Shown here one piece after another: positions 57,868-64,000 of a stretch of 64,000 nt of DNA (the first letter of the stretch is position 1; each line of letters starts with the position of its first letter). Made by a program: the position numbers and the translations under genes. Source of the DNA: Sacculina carcini (taxonomy: Eukaryota > Arthropoda > Thecostraca > Sacculinidae); NCBI GenBank assembly GCA_916048095.2, contig OU696580.1, forward strand, positions 5,086,608 through 5,150,607, read 5' to 3'. The notes beneath the pieces were generated by a model. The model was not told the DNA's origin. It was given only the letters and a program-made list of their open reading frames with translations, and searched no databases.

Positions 57868-60800
57868 GACACCAACACACGAGCATATCGAGCCGCATGC
57901 CGAGATCACAGAACAGTGAAACGAGCAGACGCGGATCAAACGATCTAACTTCACAGCGGTCCAATAAAGTCACCGGCCGCGTATGTGAACAAGTTGCAAG
58001 TGCAATATCCACTACGCTGCACAAAATGGCGCACAACATACACTCTGACCGACATCCCAACAACTGTGTGTGCGTGTGTATGTATATTTCTGACAAAGCC
58101 AACAGGTCGAAGGATGCTGTTTGAAGTCAGTTATAAAACGTTGTTGCTAACTCGCGGGCACACGCACATGCACACAAATACATGTTTGAACATGTTTCTC
58201 AGCACCGTAAGCATCAATGTTGGATGCATAAACTGTACAAAGCTATAAGCACTAGAAAATTAATTCAAACTACAAACACACATACACATACACACGGACA
58301 CACACACAAGTAAACACAGCGTGTGTATTCTACTGTCTGTGTGTGTGTGTGTATTTGAGTGTGTTTGTACATTTGTGCGTGTGTGTGTGTAAGCGTATGT
58401 GTACAGTGTGTATTACACACACACGCACACACACATAAATACACACACACACAAACAAACACACAAATACACACACACACAAACAAACACACCAACTACA
58501 GTGGCAGATGTGTGTCACATGTGTCACTGTGATCGACTCAACATCGCGCTCGACCAGACAAACAGAACCACCGGCATTGATCATGCAACAAGCTCGCACT
58601 GCAAGCTGACCAATGAGCCTCGTTAAAACAACTGAACTGGCTTCATAGAGAAAAATTGTTCATTTCAAAAATGTACCAGATTACGTTCCCTACAAGTGCA
58701 CTAATTCGCCATTAATTCTGGTGAAAACCACAGAACGTCCAACTGAAATACAGTGTAGTTGTGTCGTACTTCACTAATTCATTTCACGACGAGAAACATT
58801 ACCTAACTGCAGATAAAACTGTTTTGGTGAAAACACAAATACAAGCCGGACAAAATGATAAATTCACAACATGAACATAATATCACTCATCATAATATTA
58901 TATCATAATATCAGTCATCATAATAGTATATCATAATATCAGTCATCATAATAGTATATCATAATATCAGTCATCATAATATTATATCATAATATCAGTC
59001 ATCATAATAGTATATCATAATATCAGTCATCATAATATTATATCATAATATCAGTCATCATAATATTATATCATAATATCAGTCATCATATTATCATCAT
59101 ATATGCTGACTGAAACTGTTCTCTTCTCGGTCCCCTTCTATTCAATATTTATGTTTCTTCTCTTTGCCTATTCTTCGCTCTTATCTTATCTCATTTCATA
59201 TTGACTTTCTCTTACTCTCTCGTCCTACATCCGAAACCTGGGTATATTTTTCGATCCTTCCCTCGATTTCTGCAATCATTTCTCGTACATCAATCGTTCC
59301 TGCCGTTTCACCCTACGACAATTTTACCCTATACGTCCATACATTGACGAGGTCATCCGCTCTTCTTGTAAATTCTTATATCTTCTCACGTATTGACTAC
59401 TGCAACTCTTCATTGTTTCATCTACCTCAAAAGTCTATTCGCTGCCTCCAGTCTATCATCAACGTCTCGTGCAGATTGGTGTTACGTCTCGCTCCCAGAA
59501 CACTTACCTCCGCTCATATTCGCAATCTGGGTTGGCTGCCTGCTGTCTCTAGACTCCACTTTAAACTATGTTGTCTTGTATATAAACTTCTTCACAGGTA
59601 TTCTCCACCTGCCTACCTGTCTTCGCTACTAGTCTGTAACACCAATCTTTCTAGTCGTCGTCCTGTTCCCTCGTCTCCCCTCCTGCTCTCCATGCATCCA
59701 GCTGATCCGCTAAATAATTCTTCTTCTCTGATCCTCGCGTATATAATTCTCTAGCTCATCACATACTGGAGAGGAAATCTTACGTGTCCTTTTCTACGTC
59801 ACTGCACAAATGCATCTACCATCCTTGACATCCCCTCTTACTCCACCTTTCGACGCCGCTAGCCCTCATAATGCTATTTGCTCTTTCTTGTGCTCCCACC
59901 TACTGTTACTTGTTCGATAATTGTGTTCATTAACTCTATAATTACCACTTGAGATGCGCAGCCTCCAAAATTGTGTTCTGGATGTGTCAGTGTTGCTCTC
60001 GTCTGATTTACTTGTATCATTACTGTCCGTATATAAGAGCGTGCACGTGTATGTGTATATAAACATATACTTGTATAATGATTGTGTATATAAACATGTA
60101 CTTGTATAATGATTGTGTATATAAACATGTACTTGTATAATGCTTGTGTATATAAACATGTACTTGTATAATGCTAGTCCACTTACTCCACGAAATCGTT
60201 CTTCTGCTTATTATGTTGTATGTGGACTTTCTTCGACTATGTCGAATCCTCTGATTACTTTGCACGCTATAGAAGATACATGTGTTGTTTGTTGTTGTTG
60301 TTATATATTGTAAGCATGTTTGTGTAATGGGCAATGATGCGCACCTTCTTCGAGCTGTGAATTATCAATGTGGACTTTTTGGCGCTAGACTTGGCGACCG
60401 CATGAAGGTCATTGAGAGCCATATCTGTCACCAGTACTCCATTATCTGACATGTCTACAATCACACACACACACACACACATGTACAAAACCAAAACAAA
60501 GTTACTTGAGAATGTAAATTATGATAATCTCGCCGAATGGACGCGGTCAACTGAATGTCCATCTGGCCCGCTTATTCGCCGTTCAAGTGCGTGTATCATG
60601 CGGCTGATATGTTGAATGAAACAGACAGATATATTGAGACAGCGGCAACGACACGGACCGCGAGAGCGCAGGTAGGTGGTGCTGGTTGTTTCGAGAAGTT
60701 CGCCTGAGTTCAGTGTACGAGCCGACACGACACGACTGGAGGATGTGTGATGAGGCGAGGAACTGCCACCATTCACACAGTCGACAAACTCGAACTGCCA

Positions 60801-61109
60801 ACATCCAGCCAGTCACACACTTGATTATCAGTGAGCCTAGCGAATTATATTAGCCGAAGAATTATGGAAAATAAATAATATCAAATACACAAACAATACA
60901 TATACAATCATATACATATATCGTATGTTCTGCCAAAAATATCACAAGTTTGTGAAATAAAAATCAGTGTGTCCAAAACATCTTTCAAATACACTATACA
61001 ATACACTATACACTATATAATTACTATGAAACATATATCAACAATAACGGACCACGGGCATCTTATAGTGTGAATCACATCTGCTGACTACAATGTCACA
61101 CTGACACTG

Positions 61110-61141
<32 letters not shown>

Positions 61142-62671
61142 AAACACTGACACACACACACTCACATACACATAAGCACTGACACACACACACAAACGCT
61201 GACACACACATACACTCGTATACACACACACACACACACACACAAGCACTGATACACACAAACACTGATACACACAAACACACATACACTCGTATACACA
61301 CACACACATATCCAGACACACACACACAAACACTGACACACACACACACACACAAGCATACACACAGCAGGTGCATGTGTTGCCAGTGCACTCGTGCTAC
61401 CTCCTCACCCACCTCTACAGTGACACAGCCGGTGACTGAGTCGTTGTGTCCAGGACGTCCCAGTAGTGGGATAATTTGCCGCTGACCGCAACTTAACATC
61501 AACTCCTCAATAGCCACGATGCCCAGTCCCAGGAACCCTCTGCCATCGTCAACCTCTCCCATACTCTGCACTTGGCATGCTCCCATGCTCTGTACACACT
61601 CAACATCTCGCTGCTGGCGATCAAACACCTCGAAAAGTAGCTCGCAAGTACTGGACGAAGTGTGACTGTCAGTAACACAATACACAAACATACACACATA
61701 ATTACTGATCATATATATCAGTGGCACGCAGCCTATTTCTTCTCTGATTGTCCACTTCTTAATGAGCCAACGCTATCATTTCCACAGCAGCGCTGATTAA
61801 CCCAATCATTTCAGTTATTCCACGGAATTATATGCAACCAAGTGACTAGAAGCGAAAATAAACAAGTTGGGGTTGATAAAAACACAAACACACATACACA
61901 CACACATTTGTCCTGTTCGGTCCGACATCGCGTAACACACACTGTCATTCTCTCTGTATCAACGTGTAATACACACTGTCACATGGCAGCCCCTACATTA
62001 CCCACCAGTGGGGAATTGCCCAACGACCATGCACCGATAGTGTTATAACTGCCTCGAGTAGGACTATTTCAAACACGGTTGTGCATTGAGTGAAAGAATC
62101 AATAATGGCCAGAGTAAGCAGCAGATACACAGCTAGTTAAGCTAGATTGTGATTGTGATTGTGTTAACAACATTATTACCCTGCCAACATCACTTCCGTC
62201 GCACCGGCACAATGGCTCTGGCTTGTTGCACTGCATTAAACCATCACCAGTGTCAAAAGCCACAGCCAAATCGCTCACAATATGCAGCCTGCATGTATGT
62301 GTGTGTATGTGTGTGCGTGTGTGTGTATGAGTATGTGAGTTAACTCTACACACATAATAAGTCCATATACACTGATTGTCTATTTTCCTACACAACACAT
62401 TATGTACGCGTGTGTATGTGCGTATGTTGATGTGTGTGTTTGTGTGTTGGTGTGTGTGTGTCAGTGTGTGTGTTGGTGTGTGCGTGTGTGTGTTGGTGTG
62501 TGTGTGTGTGTGTTGGTGTGTGCGTGTGTGTGTTGGTTGAGTAGAGAAGACGAACTGACAAGACGAAAGATTCATCCCACACCGGACATCCGCCACTTGC
62601 GCGAGATTGTGTATGAAACCTCTGAGACGGCTCATCCATTTCCACCGCGCAAAACGGCTCCAGTACGCCAG
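49262..62671 (-). CDS. C2- and C1-domain protein, nine internal exons (both ends missing)
   Basis: Nine minus-strand exons join with matching phases: 62671-62560, 61665-61413, 60794-60659, 60454-60345, 55783-55687, 53380-53174, 51561-51432, 50376-50269, 49411-49262; about 434 codons. N to C: a C2 domain ([15 protein letters not shown] ... VWDESFVF ... [11 protein letters not shown] ... [15 protein letters not shown] ... [11 protein letters not shown]), a Ser-rich linker, a basic Ser/Arg block ([19 protein letters not shown]) that may be a phosphorylation-controlled membrane site, then a C1 zinc finger (H-x11-C-x2-C-x14-C-x2-C-x4-H-x2-C-x7-C). C2 and C1 domains bind lipids, C1 often diacylglycerol. 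The pair suggests a membrane-recruited signalling or lipid-handling protein. I do not recognise the orthologue. No catalytic domain is visible in the window. Confidence 0.85.
49721..50040. mobile_element. hAT-like MITE in the last visible intron
   Basis: 320 bp. Ends CAGGGGTCTTAACC and GATTGAGAGCCCCTG; flanks GTCTAGTT (49713-49720) and GTCTAGTA (50041-50048) match 7 of 8. No ORF. Confidence 0.8.
50269..50376 (-). CDS. C2/C1 gene exon 8
   Basis: 108 nt. [20 protein letters not shown] carries the first zinc-binding His of C1 (the H in NEH). Without this exon the neighbours still join in phase, so skipping would remove the His but keep the frame. Acceptor GATGCAG|AC after a UG repeat; donor GCCAG|GTGGGT. 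Confidence 0.9.
50383..50471 (-). repeat. CA/TACA microsatellite before exon 8
   Basis: UG repeat in transcript sense with CATACATA interruptions; its 3' edge lies 9 nt from the exon 8 acceptor. Confidence 0.9.
50838..51345. repeat. 32-bp minisatellite, about 16 copies
   Basis: Unit ATGATGTTTGTATTGTACTG plus twelve bases that vary between TGTTCATGTGCT and TGTTTGTGTGTT types. Lies in the intron before exon 8. Confidence 0.95.
51432..51561 (-). CDS. C2/C1 gene exon 7
   Basis: [19 protein letters not shown], then [16 protein letters not shown]. Phase 1 in, phase 2 out; acceptor TTGGTCAG|AC, donor ATCAG|GTGCGA. Confidence 0.85.
52016..52285. repeat. 17-bp minisatellite
   Basis: CATTACTCAATATTACT and CATTACTCACTATTACA units, about 15 copies. 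Confidence 0.95.
52527..52580. repeat. (CA)n microsatellite
   Basis: About 26 CA units with one AA break. Nearby at 52901-52937 is a second pure CA run. Confidence 0.93.
53041..53120. repeat. (CA)n-(TA)n compound microsatellite
   Basis: A short CA run followed by about 33 TA units. Confidence 0.95.
53174..53380 (-). CDS. C2/C1 gene exon 6, basic Ser/Arg region
   Basis: 207 nt. [20 protein letters not shown], then [16 protein letters not shown] and a Gln/Thr/Arg-rich tail. RRGS and RSRSS sites fit basophilic kinases. A second possible acceptor 7 nt downstream would break the phase. Confidence 0.82.
53448..54630 (-). pseudogene. 5'-truncated LINE with open RT C-terminus
   Basis: The minus frame is open from the [13 protein letters not shown] catalytic box (about 54605) for some 370 codons to the stop at 53492. 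It includes [35 protein letters not shown] and a terminal Cys/His region ([20 protein letters not shown]). The 3' tail is (CAA)n. Upstream of the catalytic box a stop follows at once, so the copy was truncated on insertion. The long open frame suggests it is young. Confidence 0.88.
55115..55430 (+). other. Open plus-strand stretch, unidentified
   Basis: Reads [20 protein letters not shown] then [20 protein letters not shown] from about 55190. Coding-like but no known family and no convincing splice sites. It lies antisense in intron 5 of the C2/C1 gene. Confidence 0.2.
55687..55783 (-). CDS. C2/C1 gene exon 5
   Basis: 32 codons, [20 protein letters not shown] then [12 protein letters not shown]; low-complexity linker. 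Donor GACG|GTATGT. The acceptor (GATCAAG|GAT) is an AAG and less certain. Confidence 0.7.
55990..56380 (+). other. Open frames of unknown origin in intron 4
   Basis: [20 protein letters not shown] (56038 on) and, in another frame, [20 protein letters not shown] (56190 on) look like fragments of an element ORF but match nothing I recognise. Confidence 0.2.
56581..56708. repeat. CA/CAAACA microsatellite
   Basis: CA runs broken by AAACA. Confidence 0.92.
56872..56914. repeat. (CA)n microsatellite
   Basis: About 20 CA units. Confidence 0.92.
57810..57864. repeat. (CA)n microsatellite
   Basis: About 26 CA units. Confidence 0.95.
58270..58495. repeat. Facing TG and CA microsatellites
   Basis: A TG-rich block (58320-58410) faces CA-rich blocks on both sides, giving a large imperfect hairpin potential. 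Confidence 0.8.
58870..59098. repeat. 28-bp minisatellite, about eight copies
   Basis: Unit ATATCAGTCATCATAATAGT plus ATATCATA; the third-last T/G alternates between copies. Confidence 0.95.
59110..59890 (+). pseudogene. CR1/L2-like LINE reverse transcriptase C-terminus
   Basis: [39 protein letters not shown] and [20 protein letters not shown] are the RT thumb/C-terminal signatures. An upstream frame has [13 protein letters not shown] and [10 protein letters not shown], so one frameshift lies near 59390. Same broad family as 1-252. Confidence 0.82.
60050..60178 (+). repeat. 31-bp minisatellite, four copies
   Basis: Unit GTGTATATAAACATGTACTT plus eleven bases. Confidence 0.93.
60345..60454 (-). 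CDS. C2/C1 gene exon 4
   Basis: [20 protein letters not shown] then [15 protein letters not shown]. Acceptor ATTGTAG|AC after a UG repeat (60462-60480), donor AAG|GTGCGC. Superficially like a PDZ end, but the upstream exon lacks a PDZ start. Confidence 0.85.
60659..60794 (-). CDS. C2/C1 gene exon 3, C2 end and linker
   Basis: [20 protein letters not shown], then [20 protein letters not shown]. The first residues give the last C2 strand with exon 2 (TVE|FEF). Acceptor TTGGCAG|TTC, donor CGCG|GTCCGT. Confidence 0.85.
61100..61345. repeat. CACTGACACA-rich imperfect microsatellite
   Basis: CA runs interrupted at intervals by CTGA, TCGTATA and AAG. Lies in intron 2 of the C2/C1 gene. Confidence 0.9.
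61413..61665 (-). CDS. C2/C1 gene exon 2, C2 core
   Basis: 253 nt. [16 protein letters not shown], a Gly/Met/Gln insert, [19 protein letters not shown], then [20 protein letters not shown]. The acidic DR/DD positions fit calcium-loop positions of C2, but the order of Asp residues is incomplete. Acceptor CTGACAG|T, donor GAG|GTGGGT. Confidence 0.92.
62099..62310 (-). other. Open minus-strand stretch in C2/C1 intron 1
   Basis: [20 protein letters not shown] after a TGCAG acceptor-like site. Its phase does not fit between exons 1 and 2, so it is not counted as an exon. Confidence 0.2.
62425..62535. repeat. TG/TTGG microsatellite
   Basis: TG runs with regular TTGG interruptions every 20-30 bases. 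Confidence 0.9.
62560..62671 (-). CDS. C2/C1 gene exon 1 of those visible, C2 start
   Basis: [20 protein letters not shown], then [13 protein letters not shown]2 strands 2-4. Acceptor TGTTAG|CT out of a UG repeat (62673-62696). The first C2 strand must lie to the right of the window or in an exon I could not find. Confidence 0.9.
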
Positions 62672-62699
62672 CTAACACACACACACACACACACACATA

Positions 62700-63060
62700 C
62701 AAACACATACACATACACATAAATACGTGCACTGCATATATGCGTGTCAACAGAGGTGGTGTACTGGAGCAGTTGCTCTGAGGACATACAACACATGATC
62801 ACTCACTAACACGACAATAACGCACCAAGATTTCCATACAGTGAAAATATTTCGCCAGTATAAACATATTGACAAGTGTGATATGTTAATATAGGGCGTG
62901 TATTTACACTAAACAGATGATAATATTCTCACTAGGCGAGAGTTGAATAATGGCAGGTGTTATGCAACCAGGCATTTACAGAGAAACCCTGGCAGGGAAG
63001 GGGACATTAGTACGAGAACAGACTGTGACAATATAGGGGAGTTGGAGAGACAGGGAGACT
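62700..63060. other. Unassigned DNA upstream of the first visible C2 exon
   Basis: No exon with the required phase found. Confidence 0.4.
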
Positions 63061-63079
63061 GGAACCACTCAAAAAGTGA

Positions 63080-63205
63080 GACAAATACACACGCAAATAC
63101 ACACACAAATACACACACAAATACACGCACACAAATACACACACACAAATACACACACACAAATACACACACAAATACATACACACAAATACACACACAC
63201 ACAGA
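63080..63205. repeat. CACACAAATA minisatellite
   Basis: About ten copies of a 10-16-bp CA-rich unit with AAATA. Confidence 0.92.
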
Positions 63206-63233
63206 GACAATATTGAAGTTCGCAGTCCATTCA

Positions 63234-63235
<2 letters not shown>

Positions 63236-63298
<63 letters not shown>
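63236..63298. repeat. (CA)n microsatellite
   Basis: About 30 pure CA units. Confidence 0.96.
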
Positions 63299-63299
<1 letters not shown>

Positions 63300-63384
63300 G
63301 GAAACGTGTGATCCTGTGTATTCCCTGTGTGAATAACAGCGACGCAATATCATTTGACAATAAGGTGGCACACAATATTGCTTC

Positions 63385-63502
63385 ATACACACACACACAC
63401 ACACAATCACACACACACATACACTAACACACACACGTGCACTAACACACACACATACACACATACCCACACTGACACACAAAAACACAAGCTTACACAC
63501 AT
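63385..63502. repeat. Imperfect CA microsatellite
   Basis: CA runs with CTAACA, CGTG and TACA breaks. Confidence 0.9.
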
Positions 63503-63602
63503 TCAATGATGGCCACGTGATGCGAGAAGAAGAATGATGTGTATTCATCTCCGCCAGAATAGCTATTTGCCTGTCAATGTGTCGAACAACGTGTTTACAT
63601 TG

Positions 63603-63603
<1 letters not shown>

Positions 63604-63669
<66 letters not shown>
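63604..63669. repeat. (TG)n microsatellite
   Basis: About 32 pure TG units; with 63236-63298 it forms an inverted pair about 300 bp apart. Confidence 0.96.
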
Positions 63670-64000
63670 GTGAGCAAGTGAGCGAAAAAGCGTGCATGTT
63701 ACTCGCTCAGACTACCCGCAACATATATGTAGTGGTTTGCTCAATATGTGTATAGATCTGACATAACATAAATACACACACACACACTGTAGTCGTAAAC
63801 ACCATACACTGACACTATACCAAGCAGTCGATACAGAGAGAATGACAGACTCGAGAACAAGAAATATGACACCATTTGCAAGCATTGAATGACTGCTTTA
63901 TTTATTGTGCACGCACACACAATATTTGACATCAAAAATAAATGCACATATGCATATTGATAGCAAGAGGTAATCAAAAATACATGCTTGGCTCGATTCA
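63670..64000. other. Unassigned right edge
   Basis: AT-rich with short CA scraps; no gene or transposon end recognised. Confidence 0.4.

Noticed and set aside
60345-60454. PDZ domain in the C2/C1 gene
   Set aside because: The exon resembles the end of a PDZ domain, but the exon that joins it in phase lacks a GLGF-type start, so the resemblance is not enough.
62099-62310. Extra exon between the two C2 exons
   Set aside because: Its boundaries do not fit the required phases, and a C2 domain needs no insert there.
49262-62671. Assignment to PDZD8
   Set aside because: PDZD8 also has C2-like and C1 regions, but its C1 and C2 sequences as I recall them do not match these exons, and no SMP or PDZ domain is visible.
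63534-63600. Minus-strand stretch QCKHVVRHIDRQIAILAEMN as the first C2 exon
   Set aside because: A CAG precedes it, but it has no C2 character and comes out of a CA, not a UG, tract in that sense.

Overview
This is a window of animal (metazoan, invertebrate-type) nuclear DNA. Three spliced host genes lie in a background of transposons and microsatellites. The evidence is GT-AG introns, an R7-family RGS gene, a PNO1 gene, and typical animal mobile elements: CR1/L2-like and RNase-H-bearing LINEs, Ty3/gypsy, Tc1, piggyBac, many hAT-like MITEs and a tRNA-headed SINE. I cannot place the phylum. I see no bacterial features, CRISPR arrays or functional RNA genes.

Layout. 1-462: the 3' end of a LINE, followed by an uninterrupted (TG)512 array (463-1486). 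1495-3066: three exons of PNO1 (ribosome assembly) on the minus strand; the last part of the gene runs off the left edge. 3.1-16.5 kb: no host gene found. This stretch holds a SINE, several hAT-like MITEs with 8-bp target duplications, and decayed LINE pieces, one of which is inverted. 16.6-21.0 kb: a broken piggyBac transposase gene split by a deleted gypsy element that has a perfect 5-bp target duplication.

21.4-41.2 kb: an RGS6/7-type gene on the plus strand, 12 exons, 526 codons (DEP, DHEX, GGL and RGS regions), with a possible second terminal exon. Its introns hold a LINE 3' end split by a 4.1-kb composite repeat, a hAT-like element, an intact-looking gypsy element with identical LTRs, and a Tc1 transposon with an open transposase frame. 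41.9-49.1 kb: gypsy and LINE relics, a second SINE copy nested in a LINE, and a LINE 3' end. 49.3-62.7 kb: nine phase-matched minus-strand exons of a C2-plus-C1 domain protein that continues beyond both ends; its introns hold more LINE pieces and minisatellites. 62.7-64 kb: mostly CA/TG repeats.

Four observations stand out. (1) The intact gypsy element carries a perfect 16-nt complement between its LTR and the primer-binding position, as expected for self-primed reverse transcription. (2) In all three host genes, UG repeats in transcript sense lie directly in front of 3' splice sites. (3) A pure 1,024-bp TG array lies inside a PNO1 intron. (4) Several insertions are nested in order, so their relative ages can be read directly.
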